From contig VXAI01000049.1 in assembly GCA_013399305.1 (NCBI GenBank), positions 650,482 through 714,481 on the forward strand: a stretch of DNA of 64,000 nucleotides, written 5' to 3'. Every line of letters starts with the position of its first letter. Position 1 is the first letter of the stretch. Under the pieces are notes generated by a model. That model searched no databases and had not been told where the DNA came from. It worked only from the letters and a program-made list of their open reading frames with translations. This DNA is from Rostratula benghalensis (lineage: Eukaryota; Chordata; Aves; Charadriiformes; Rostratulidae). A program made the translations under genes and the position numbers. Of this stretch, positions 12,002 to 23,600 are shown piece by piece.

Positions 12002-15000
12002 GGGGTGGGGGTGTGTAAAGAGCAGACATTGGGCCTTAAATCGAATTACTTAAGCAGAAAAAAGCTATTTGAAATTAGTTGAGGTTGAACTTTATGGTGA
12101 ATCCACCTTTTGAACTGGATTTTCTTTTATGGACAAGTGTAGTGTTTTTAGGATAGTAAACACTGTGTTTGACAAATATATTGCCCCATAGGGGTAATGG
12201 CATTGCTTTGAATTTCAGTTTCTTTGGTGATAATTGGAATGTAACTGTAATAAATGTGTAATCAAGGAAGAAGAAATTCTGCTTAGGATGGAAAATTGCA
12301 GTGACCCTCCTCTGTCTGAAGTTCTAGTGTTCTCTGTTCACTTAAACTTGAAAAAAAAAATGGCAATAAGCATTTGATTCTAAACAGCTGCTCTGGCAGG
12401 TCACTTGTCCTCATGGTTTGATACTGCATGAATATGACATCATTGTTTGGGCAACTTTGTTCAATAAAAGCTTGTCTACTCAAACAGCAGTGGGAAAGCA
12501 TAAGTAGTAAGCTCTGTTGTGCACCAGCAATCTGTTCCATTAAGTGTTACGGGGGGAAAAATAGAGATGTACTTAGTACCACATCTGATGCCAGAAAGAA
12601 GTCCTCAGACACAAGTGACTGGGATCAGTTTACAAATAATTTTTTTAGGTATGTACCTCATCTGGATAATTTCAAGGGATGAGTTAAGTATTTGCTTTTG
12701 AGTTGTGTTTTCATTTTTTTAATAATAGCAAGTAAAATTACTTCCAAACCAAAGTCAAGATGGATGGTTGAATTTCTGAGATTTGATAATAATCAAAGGA
12801 AAAGCACAGGAGTGAACAGATGGCTCGCATGATAACTGTAAGTTAACTTGCAGTGTTTTTAAACAAAAAGCTGTTCTGATGCACCAAATATGTTCTTTTC
12901 ATTTAGAAAACGTAGAGCCATTTGAAAAGTTTTTCATCTCAGAAGTAATCTCTTATAATTTTTTTGGAACAAAAAGGTTCCATTAGAGTATTGCCAAGTA
13001 TCTCCATGTTCTGTAGAGCTGTTTTCCTCCTAACTTTCCCTCTGACTTGAATTCCCCTGTACAATTAACCTACACTGTTTTCCCTGTCTCCCCTCAAAAT
13101 CCCAAGGAAACCCCCAGCTCAAGCTGCTATCGGGATTATTTCATCTGGTCACCATTTCAATGTATAATTGGGAGGAACCTAATTTACAGATATGTGAATA
13201 CTGACTTCCTAAACCTTTTCTAGTTCATTACATGGAAGTGGTTAATGAGCTGGGCAGTGTGCACAGGTACTGCTCTTATGAAGTTGTCACCCAGCTTCAT
13301 ACATTCTGCCTAGAGAACAAAACATTCTGACCCTATGCTCAAAACCCATGGCCCTAGATTTTGTGTGTAGGGGAATCTCACCCACTGTTTTCAGTTGGCA
13401 AATAGACTTTACAACAAAAGTGTTTTGTGACCCTATAAACACCTTAGTGTCTCAAGGGGAATATATTTTACTGCAGGATGCTCTTGAGCAATTACAACTT
13501 GTGAGCCTGTGTGTCAGTAGGACTACCTGTTTGTTTCTCTAGGGTGTTCCTGTATTTGAGAAATATGTATGCCTCCGTGGAAAAATCAGTTTTCCTGCCC
13601 ATTATTTAAGCAGATCTGCTGTTTAGCAGATAACCAAGGATGATGGTCTATATGATTCCTCATCATATATGAGAAAAGGTTAAAAGTGAAGGCAAATTGT
13701 TCCTTGATACATGATGATTGACAAACATGCAATGACAGATGTAAATGGGGTAGAATTGAAATGTAAGTAAGGGGAATAAATAGAAAGCTGGTTCAATGTC
13801 TGCTTGACTCATTAGCGAGCTTTTCCCCATGATCCTTAATTGTCTCATTTATCTAGTGAGGCATAAGACACTGCTGCAAAAGGACCAAACAATCATTAGG
13901 AGCCTATCCCTATGGATAGGATAGGTGGAGAAAGAGTAAACTCGTTAGAGTCCTTCCTAGAGACAACCTCTGCAGGCATCTGCTTAAAGAGACTCTTAGT
14001 GCTGATACTTTGCCCACCTTCTTTATTTTTAAACTGCTATAGCAAATCCAGTTATTGATCTCAACTTCTCCATACTCTGTAGCTCTATTGAATGTTCATC
14101 AGAGGGAACTAAATCTTCTGCAAAAGAGTTGTTATCCTCTCTTCCTCATTTGAAGCTAAGGCTTCATTTTATTTGTACAGCATTTGATCTGACTTTCAAT
14201 ACCTGGAAATTTTGCGTGGGACTGATAAAAGTATCCTGTAGCTGATTCTGACCCTTGCAGAGAATGTTCAGGCCTCTTTCTTCTGATTTCCTTTTCCTGT
14301 TACGTGGCTAGATCAAGTGGCTCTCTCAGTCCTGTAATAGCTGAATACTGGAAATTACAGTGAAATATTCCAAAATACTCCAGAATTGTGGAAGTAAGCT
14401 GAGTAGGATATTCTGTATAAGGGTATTTTTTATACATATGAATGTGCAATGTTTGTTGAAGTATTAATATGAAATGTTAGTATCTGACCATATTTAGTTT
14501 TGAACACTTGAGTCTGTTCTATGTGTCTTTGCTGCCAAAAAATCAGTGCTGAATTCCTTTATCTTAAATGCCTTAATGTGAGTTTGTAAGTGTAATTCTG
14601 GAATCGGACACACAAAAGCAAGAGGGGAAGCAAGGCAAAATTATTATTATTGTGTGCTAATTAAAGCACTCTAATCAGGCAGCAGTGAATGAAATCTTTG
14701 TATGTTTTAGATTGCAGAGTTACTGAGTTTGTTTATATTTTCACTTAAATGCAAAGGGCATGTCATTGAACGTTACTGAACATATATTGGTAGTTCATAT
14801 ACAGTGATGTTCCAATAATTTGATAACTGTTACCTGTGGAACCAAGTACTCCAGAGTTTCTCCTGGCAGCAGGAGCATAGGGACCTAACAGCTCATTTCC
14901 TTCTGCCCCAGCCAATTAAATGCCTTGACCAAGTAACTTAACTGAAGCCAACTTTTCCCACCTTGAGCATTTCCAGTATCTTGAAATGATGCCCCCAAAC

Positions 15001-16013
15001 ACAAACACATTTTGAAGATAAACCTAATACTGTAGAAACTGCGGCAGCTTCTCCCTTTTCCTTCTCTGGAAGTATTCTAGACTTGGTGGCTGGGGAGGCA
15101 GATTTGCATCTATTATTACCTGTTTTCAGATGCTGAGCAACTTTCCTACGTGCACCCCCTGAAAACATACAGGCAGCCAAGCCAACAGGGCACTGGATCA
15201 TTGCATAGATCAGAACAACATCCCTCCAGTTCAGGATTTAATTGTGTCGTCTTCTCTGCACCTTCTGCAGCTGTCTGTACCCTTGTTTAATCACTGTTGT
15301 CAGAAAACTTTTTAATCTAATGAATCATGTTTAGATTAAAGCTGTAAATATGAAACTTCATTAGCCCTTCTTCAGGTAGTCTGAAATACCTTACTCCTTT
15401 CTGTCCTGTTCCACACTGCCCCTGCCTCTTTGGGCTCTTGCTGTTGTCTTGAGCCAGAGTCTTTCAGAGCACTTTGTATACAAGCACGATCTTAGATATC
15501 CTGGTTGACAGTTTGTGTTGTGAAATGTCATACCAAAGTCCATAAGCTCCATCACACTCTGCTGTATAGTGTTGGGTTTGTCAAAATCTCAACAGGGCAT
15601 GTTAAAGGAAAAAAAAAAAAAGTTAAGTTGCAACAGTATTGAAGTTAGAGAAAAGATTTATTTTTTTTTTTTTTATGGTACAGAACATCCCCTTTCCTAG
15701 TCCTAACCCGTTCTGTAAGCAAATATTAGTGAAAGCCAAGGTGTGTGTTCTCCTTTCCTGCTCTGTGTTAAATGCTATACAAATGCGGTGTTTCAGAACT
15801 GGATTAGGTATAAAAGCTGCTGCAGAATCAAGCTGTGGTGAATATTGCAGATGTCCACTGACCCATTGCAACTCAGTACAGGTCTTCCTAGTTTTGACAA
15901 ATTAGCTAATGTGTCCATGGTTTATTTTTTTTTTTTAACTGCTACCAAAAATCTCCTGCGGTTGACAGTTAAGCACTTAAATCAACATGTACAATGTTTG
16001 TCACTGTTCCTGA
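12002..16013. other. Unique non-coding DNA
   Basis: No repeat family or gene recognised. Only simple tracts stand out: an A-rich run near 12350, ATT triplets near 14641, an A run at about 15609 and a T run at about 15660. A 39-base minus-strand segment (15120-15158) has a fair acceptor and donor and an open frame (GARRKVAQHLKT), but it is too short to claim as an exon. Confidence 0.45.
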
Positions 16014-16141
16014 TCATAGAATGGTCCAGGCCAGAAGGGACCTCTAGGGTCATCTGGTCCGACCTCCTCACAGCCAGCAGGGACACCCCCAACCAGGCCA
16101 GGTTGCCCAGGGCCTCCTTGAGCCTCCCCTTGAATGTCTAA
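16014..16141 (-). mobile_element. CR1 LINE tail, short and diverged
   Basis: Plus-strand ATCATAGAATGG followed by GAAGGGACCTCTAGGGTCATC is the complement of a CR1 3' end. About 128 bases remain, ending in GCCTCCTTGAGCCTCCCC, which corresponds to the 3' UTR or ORF2 end of an older CR1 group. No coding frame survives. Confidence 0.75.
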
Positions 16142-17168
16142 AGCTGGTGGCAAGGATGAATTCAAGTCTGGATTTTGTGAACCAGCACCTGAAATTATCT
16201 TGTGCTGAAAAAAGAAAAGTATAGATGTTCGCTTTTAAGATCCTGTTTTTATGTATAAAAATGTTTTATGCATAATATATGGAATACATCATGTGCACAG
16301 TTACATATTTACATATTCATAAGGTTCTTCCTCTGTTGACCCTTTATAATAGGGAAAGATGAAAAATAATACCAGAAACAGCATCTCTTGTTCAACTTTC
16401 TACCAACTCATTCTTTCCTCAAATTGGCAAGGGCAGGAATTTCTGGGTTTTTTTAAATTCACCTTAGCTAAAATGAAGAGTTGCTATAGGGTAGAGACTA
16501 GGTATGGAATAGTGGTGACAATTGGGCCTAGGTTAGATAAGTCTTGGTTTGTATTTAATTTTTTCTGGTATGTGCCAACATCTTGGGGACCTGGGGATGA
16601 TCTTCATAAAGGGAGATGGGACACAAATTCAATCCCCTCCTGGCAGTGCTTGAGCATTGTATGTTATGCTGGTGCTTCAGGTGGGCTGTAGCAATCAGGA
16701 CACCTCCTTGCAATATATAAAAGTTGAAAGACCATTTTGGGGAAAAGATGGAAAAGATTGAAAAGATGGTAACTTTGTGATAATCAGCTTTGACTTAACC
16801 ATATCTCAGGATCCAAGCTGTATTTGCCTGTTTGTTGTAGATGTTTCCGTTGTATGGCTAATGCATTTCTTTATTCTTTCTTTCTTCTCTCTGCCATTCT
16901 CCCAACACCTCAGCTTCTGCTGCTTTTTTTCCTGTTCTCAGCTTACCCAGAAATGTGTTCTGATCATCCACATCGTTATATGGGACTCGTAAACTACTGA
17001 AGATACCATAAAGTAGTTGCTACTCTCATTACAGAAGAACTACAGCATTAGGGAGTAACTTTGGAGCCTGGAAGGAAGTGTCACAAGTCTGATCTAACCC
17101 TCAGCTTCCCAATACTTGTTATCTATAAATCTATTCTGATCTTTCCCTACAAAATATCCCCCCCACCC

Positions 17169-17188
17169 TTTTTTTTTTTTTTTTTTTT
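17169..17188. repeat. Poly(T) run, 20 bases
   Basis: An uninterrupted T20 preceded by a C-rich stretch (CCCCCCCACCC) and followed by AAATGGGG. Simple homopolymer. Confidence 0.8.
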
Positions 17189-17886
17189 AAATGGGGTAAC
17201 CTGAACTCTAGTTTTATTTTTAAACTGGTCCCAATTTCTCCATTTCCTCCCTCCTCCTTTTCCTAGTGAATTAAATACAATAAACAGACTATTCCTCTGA
17301 CCTGTAATAGGATGCAGAAAATAGTTTTCCTAATGGCAGGATTCTCTGCACCTTTACTTTTTCCTTCTTTTTCAATGACTTTTATATTGCAGATGATGTA
17401 TGCTTATACTATACATATGGCTAGACTACTGAGGAAATAGATACCATAATAAGTTTACCATTTTTGTGGTTGTTTTCCACTAAGTGTCTGCTTTTAAACA
17501 GCTGAGAACTTGCAGATTACTCTGCCAATAGCTCAGGATCAAGCCCAAGATTTCAGGCTTTTATTGTGAATAGATGAGAAACTAGCTAAGAAAACTCTGA
17601 AGGTGGTGCTCTCTTAATTTTTAGCAAAGCCTTGGAGGTTTCTCTTGTTAAAATACTTTCTATTTCTTCCTTTTAACAGTAGCTGTGTGGGAACTAAATA
17701 AGCTGTGCTCTAGCTCAGTGAGTAGAAGGAATGAGTGTGAAGTACAATATAGCAAATCTTCATTGTTGCATTCTCATTTCATGTGAACTGTATTAGGAAA
17801 AAATGTAGAGGTTATCTGGCTTATCCTTTATTTGTAGTTTAACTGGATGTTGTTGTTTAACAGGATTGCTGTTTGTGTTATTACAG

Positions 17887-18009
17887 AATGTAAACAAGTG
17901 CGACAAACCCAACCTTCTTCTGCTATGGGTGCAGACATTTGTGTCTGTATGTTTGTGCTCAAGTCTAAACCAAATACAATATTTATTTCTTGCTTGAAAA
18001 GAACAGCTG
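17887..18009 (+). CDS. Candidate internal exon, function unknown
   Basis: A 123-base open segment. Upstream is a plausible acceptor (GTTTGTGTTATTACAG) and downstream a strong donor (CAGCTG then GTAAGT). In the open frame, two bases complete a split codon, 40 codons follow, and one base is left for the next codon, so the exon would be phase-symmetric. The protein starts CKQVRQTQPSSAMGADICV and ends SCLKRTA. It is cysteine-rich with no domain I recognise. The open frame alone is not significant; the evidence is the pairing of splice sites with a frame that stays open between them. It could equally be a cryptic exon or chance. Confidence 0.2.
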
Positions 18010-19660
18010 GTAAGTCTTGGCAACTGCCAAAGAATAAGCTGACAAAATAGGTAGTAACTTTCATCCTCCGATTAAATGACAATATCTGTATCTACAGCAA
18101 CAAAGCAGCTGATCAGCTGTCTGTAGTTATTTCTGACACTGGGGTATGACAGGGATCCTAAACAAGAAGTTTTGTATTGATTTTGCTGCTTTGTGTTAGA
18201 TTAGCAACATATTTGAACATAAGGAACGTGACAGTGAGCTTTTTCAATCCAGGAAAATCGAGTAGGACCCCTGTTTTTCAAGGAGTAGGTGTCTGTTACC
18301 AAATGGTTTAGAAGCCCAAATGATAATACAGGAGCAGCCGTTAAGTAAAAGCAGTTACTGGGACAGCTATGACACTGCTGTTTCTGCAGACCTCGGGGGG
18401 GGGGCACCATAGTATAATTATCTGACTCTCTGGGGGTCTGCATCAACATTAAGAGACAGCTAATCATCTACATGTCATTCTGCAGGTGTTCTGGATTTTT
18501 TTTGTGTGGATTTTTTGGTTGGGATTTCCCCCCATAAGTGTGATTAGAGAATGGTTGCCTTTTTTTTTTTTTTTTCCTCCCAGGAGCAAGACAATCTTAC
18601 TAATTCCCAAAAATGCTGCTTTAAACTTACCAAGGAGAGACAAACTGATTTTAGTATCAAGCAAAGCAGTAGGGTATGGGTGAGACCTGGGAGAACAGAG
18701 TGGTTTTGAGTTGTACAACAGGTTGATACTAGTGCAAAATACAGCATGAATGTTCACTGATTTATCACCTATGTAAGGCATCCATCTATCATTTTCATAT
18801 CTGAAAGCAATATATTAAAATTACGTGACTGAGGTGTACTATACTAAAGGAAGACTCTAAATGGCATAACACTACACTCTGTTTAAACAATGTGAAATAG
18901 ATTCTCTTTTACAGGCCTTGCAGTTGTTGTATGGACAGAGTGAGTCTGTGTTCATACTGACAAAGAAATCACAGATTTTAAAGCTGTGTGTTTTTACATG
19001 AACCTAAGTGGTGTGAACCTTGGCTCTGATCGTTTACTTTTGCTAACAATATAAAATTAATTTTAACAGCTGAGTTCATTGGAAAGAAAAATGACACGAA
19101 ACCCAGAAATAGATTTATTAAGTAACTTAATGGTTACCTAATTATATTCATTTGAATTCAGGAATTGATCACTCAAATTAATTTTTGCTATTTTTGTACA
19201 GTTTAAATGCATTTACTGTTGAAGTGAGGGATCACTTTAATTTGATCAGCTTTTGACCTTTTATTTTTGTTACTCCAAAACACTACCTTCTTTTTGTAAA
19301 CAACTAGGACTGTTACTAACCTTTTAAGGGAAAGTGTTCAGTGGGAGGATTAGTGCGGTTTAATGGACTTAACAACAGCCACCTAATCAAAACTGAATGA
19401 AGTAAAGCGTATGGATAGAAGCCCCAAAGATCTTCTACTTAAATAATTGAGGCCAGACTTTTTACTGACCCTCCAGCTCTTCTCCTAAGTGTACAGACTT
19501 CTAGATATTAGGCATGGAACTGTGATTTCCACTTTGGTTATCATGCTCTACTTCCATCACAGTTTTGTCAGTATAGTACCACTTTTCCTCTCCCTTACTA
19601 AGGAGAGATGAGTGTCTCTACAATTTCAATAGTGGAGGTTTTTGTAATGATCTAGAACCA

Positions 19661-20284
19661 GATGCCAAGAAGGCCAATGGCATCCTGGGGTGCATCAAGA
19701 AGAGCATGACCAGTGGGTTGAGGGAGGTCGTCCTTCCCCTGTGCTGCTTTGCCCTGGGGAACCCCCTATCTGGAGCACTGGGTCCAGTTCTGGGCTCCCC
19801 CAGTTCCAGAAGGACAGGGAACTGCTGGAGAGGGTACAGCAGAGGGACCACAAAGATGATAAGGGGCCTAGAACATCTCTCTAATGAGCAAAGGCTGAGG
19901 GACTTGGGTCTTTTTGGTCTGGAGAAGAGAAGACTGAGGGGGGATCTGATCAACACCCACAGACACTTCAAGGGTGGGTGTCAGGAGGATGGGGCCTGGG
20001 GCCAGTCTTTTTTTTCAGTGGTGTCCAGTGAGAGGACAAGAGGAAATGGGCACAAACATGATATAAGAAGTTCCACCTAAACATGAGGAACAACATCTTC
20101 CCTTTGAGGGTGGCAGAGCCCTGGCAGAGGCTGCCCAGAGAGGTGGTGGAGTCTCCTCTGGAGTGAATCCAAACCTTGCCTGGACAAGTTCCTGTGGGAC
20201 CTGCTGTGGGTGGACCTGTTTTGTCAGGGGTTGGGCTGGATGATCTCCAGAGGTCCCTTCCAACCCCATAGTGTTCTGTGATTA
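19661..20284 (+). mobile_element. CR1 LINE, 5'-truncated 3' end
   Basis: A CR1 fragment starting in AAGAAGGCCAATGGCATCCTG, just past the ORF2 reverse transcriptase core, and ending GTTCTGTGATT. The frame at 19706-20080 reads [20 protein letters not shown] and [19 protein letters not shown], typical of the CR1 ORF2 C-terminal region. A frameshift after [12 protein letters not shown] breaks it, and the GGAGTGAATCC stretch disrupts the PREVVESP segment that follows. It is the same subgroup as 1635-2232 but in the opposite orientation. The right end lies about 70 bases from a 47-bp direct repeat. Confidence 0.9.
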
Positions 20285-20353
20285 CTTTCCAGTGTAATAA
20301 TGAAGTAATGAAAGAAATCTTAAGCTCATGGTTTAAGATTTAGATTTAAACTA

Positions 20354-20400
20354 TGACTAATGGTTCCTGAAGCCTGCAGCAGAGCTGCTGCAGTTGGAAG
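20354..20400. repeat. 47-bp direct repeat, copy A
   Basis: Starts TGACTAATGG and ends GCTGCAGTTGGAAG. It aligns without gaps to copy B at 20625-20671 with 40 of 47 positions identical. On the minus strand both copies carry a pyrimidine-rich acceptor ending CTGCAG followed by an exon-like beginning (LPTAA....QAS.T.S in translation). Confidence 0.85.
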
Positions 20401-20589
20401 TCAACTTGTACCTGGCTAGACCTTACCCTGACTCAGTGGCTGAACCTCAGGCTAACTCATGACGATGACTCTTTTGGTACCCACTGGACTGTTTGCTGTT
20501 ACTGTCACCAGACCTGCTCCTGTGGACTGCAGCCTTTGCTGGTGAGGACACACTGCCCTGTGTCTGCCTTGCTGACACGCTCGGCTTAC

Positions 20590-20658
20590 CTTCTCCTACA
20601 GAACAGCCTGTTCCTGCTGCTTGCTGACTCATGGTGTCTGAAGCCTGCACCGGAGATG
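20590..20658 (-). CDS. Candidate internal exon (Ser/Gln-rich), function unknown
   Basis: A 69-base minus-strand segment. Before it is a strong acceptor (TTATTTCTTCCTACTGCAG) and after it a strong donor (GGAGAAG then GTAAGCC). The open frame is phase-symmetric (2 bases, 22 codons, 1 base) and reads SPVQASDTMSQQAAG then TGCSVGE. If the donor is not used, the frame continues to a TGA at 20447-20449 with Ser/Lys/Gln-rich residues (for example SRSGDSNSKQSSGYQKSH), which would make a terminal exon. The composition resembles a disordered region of a vertebrate protein. I cannot name the gene. The first third is duplicated at 20354-20400, where it is decayed. Confidence 0.3.
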
Positions 20659-20671
20659 CTGCAGTAGGAAG
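20625..20671. repeat. 47-bp direct repeat, copy B
   Basis: Starts TGACTCATGG and ends GCTGCAGTAGGAAG. It differs from copy A at 7 of 47 positions, with no indel. The copies are offset by 271 bases, with 224 bases between them. It overlaps the acceptor and first half of the minus-strand exon candidate. Confidence 0.85.
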
Positions 20672-23600
20672 AAATAATGACAGCTCAGAAATGGAGTGTT
20701 AGAGAAATAATGTCAAGGGGGGAAAAAAGGCAAACCTTTGGGGAGATTTCTTTATGGGCCTCAAAAGCAGGTAGGCTGAGTGGGAACTCCCAGAATACGG
20801 GTAGGCAATAGAAACCACCCTTTTTTCCCCTGTTGCACAGGGCTTTTAAATATTCTGTCAAACTTCACTTTACCAGATAAATGAATTCTACAGGTCTGGA
20901 GAGAATATGCCTGAGTCAACTAGCAAGTTCAGTCAGGGGAGCTTTTAGTAAATCCTGGGCTACTTCTAATGGCAGGTATTAATCAGTGGAGGTTTCTGAC
21001 ACTGTCCAAAGAGCACTGAAGCATTAACATAATGTAAAGTGAATTCAAGTTGGGTATTCTTTCCCAGTCTCTTCATACAGCTTCCTTTAGTACTCTCTGC
21101 CAGAGCACTGTTGACAGCAGGCTGTGGGGTGTGCTCTCCCTGCTTTCCCCCCCCCACTCTTTCTTTCCCCCTGCCAGCTCTTGCTCAAGCCATAGCCATC
21201 AGGTGGGACTTGCAATGAGTTGTCCCTGGCCTTCTGGTGATGCAGTCAAAACACTGTCTGGAGTGGGGACCTAGATATTTTGTTCCCCTGAAAATATGAC
21301 TATAGGTCAGTTACTCCACTCATGAATAGAGGACAACCCAAGAGCACTTTGAGCTCCCTGGTAGGGCAGTTCTTGCACACAAAGATCTCCTCTTTTGTGA
21401 GGAGCCTCATTTAAGGCCCTACTCCTTGGGGTTGAGAGATTCCTTGCCACAGCAGATTCTCGGTAAGTGACTAATAGCATGATAAACTTTGAAATCTTAG
21501 TAATGTAAGGGATTGACTGCACATGTATAATCCTTTAGGCATAAACTGTTGACCAAGTCTGGGACTAGGATTGGATCCAGACTCCTCTCTGGGAAGGAGT
21601 TCAGAAAGTGAGGGACTCCTTTCTGAACCTTGTGACTCAAGGGGAGGGTCTCCCTGACAGCTTCTCTCATCCTGCCCTCTATGCAGGAAATAATCAAGTG
21701 TACCTTGCCATCAAATCTTCTAAAACACTGTCATACTTACTACTGATGTTGTTAAATCATTGTTTCACCTTAAATATTTCACCACTACTCTCTTATGAGT
21801 GAAGTTAATCATTCTGCCCCTGACACAGGTTTAGACAAAACAGATGTAGGATTTCTTGAAATGGTTTTAGACCTGCAGTCTGTCTGTTCCTGTCATTGAT
21901 TAGGCAGCTTTATGGAAGAACAAAATTTCTTAGATGTATAATTTAATGCCAGTGCGTTGAACCTCCTTAGAGATCCAAGGTACTATGGTTGCATGGCAAA
22001 CTCTGCTTTTTTTTCCTATGGTAACGTACTGTACTTTCTCAGTATCTTTGATAGTGTGTATATTCTTAACTTGTGGTGTTGTGCTATGGAGAAGTTACTT
22101 CATCCCATTTTAAGGGGGGTGACACTTCCACTGTGGGGTGTGCTATTCTGATACAAAATTATGATGGCAGGAAGATTTAAAGGTAGAATACCTGTTCCCA
22201 CGCCGTTAGCAGTTCTTACTGAAATGCCCAAACAATTTTTGGCTGACCTGCCTTTTTTGACTAGTTAGAGTTTGCATTAACAGTTCTAAAATCAATACAA
22301 TATTATGGTCAATTAATTATAGTGTCTTTCCAATTATTAAATGTGGTGACAGTGGCTAGTAGACTTAATTCAAGTGTTAATGTTCTTCTAATGAAAGTAT
22401 GTGCTGATACCACAATTTTTGATTTGGATGATGACATTATATTAATGATTGAGTCAAAATAAATTCTAATTTATTAGTGAGAGATTAGAGATAACCCATA
22501 TTATTTTAAATTCAGGGAAGAGGAATGCTTTTTACCCCTTAAATTTCAGAGGCATTGACTGAAACAGCAGTTGGTTGTATTTGGGCAGGAGGAAAAGGCT
22601 TTCTGGTCAGCCTGAATCTATGGAACAAAATTGTGCAGGAACTGAGTAGAACTGTAAATCTCAGTGTCTCCTTTCCAAGTGCGAGGAACAACTCATTTCA
22701 TCTCTTCACAAACACAGCTCTAAGTCTCTGCAATCTATAAAGACAGAAAATACCACCAAACTTACACTGAATGTGGTTTTTTTTTTTTTTTCTCGAATAG
22801 CAGATGAAACAAACCAAACTCTGTTATACCCTCACAGAAGTGTTTGGGTCGTAGTTTGTGATGTGTAACCATTGTTTTGTCGTGACAAATTTGGTATTTA
22901 AGGATGCATTGTGAGTTCCTTGTTGCACACTATGATATTAGCTGATGACTGGCTAAATATTTGCAGTAGTGGATGTTGCTTTCTGGAGTTGATTCCCTGT
23001 GGATCTTCTGTATCCCAAAAGTGAAAGTATTTTTCTTGTCCAAGCTTCCAGCGATCCCTTTTTCATGAACTCTGCTTCAGGTGTTTTTCCATGAATACTG
23101 GCAGAAGGTTGAACTGCAATGCTGAAGATTTTGATCTAGGAGGAACTCACTGAGGGGAAGAACTCGAGGCACAACACTACTTGATTTTTATTTTTTAAAA
23201 AGCATCTCTTCATTCCTCCTCCCCTCAAATAATGAGGGTCAACACTGAAGTAAAAATAGAGAGACTCTCCTTACCTTTTTAGCTCTATAAAGATTTCTGT
23301 TTAGGTGAAGTAAAATTGCAGTGAAAAACAGTCTCTCCACTCATTACATTACATAAAATGAAGCTGTAACTGACAAAAATGAGTAGTCACTAGTATGGAA
23401 TCTGCTGTAGTTTTAAAAAAGTCAGACTCGGAGTGCATTCCTAAAAACAGAACCAGTAATGAGCTTGTTCAGTATTGGGTAGAATTCTAAAATAAAATAC
23501 TACCTGGCACTTGGCTTATCTCCAGCAACAGTGGTTAAGTATATGAATAGGTAAAACTGTGATTCACAGCTGTATTAAAAAAAAAAAGATAATTTCTTTG

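Larger units (their letters stand above)
16142..19660. other. Unique DNA with one exon candidate
   Basis: Mostly unremarkable AT-rich sequence. It holds T20 at 17169-17188, a splice-flanked open segment at 17887-18009, a G10 run near 18395 and a T run near 18560-18576. No interspersed repeat recognised. Confidence 0.45.

Noticed and set aside
15120..15158. 39-base splice-flanked segment (minus)
   Set aside because: Too short to judge; frame openness over 12 codons is uninformative.
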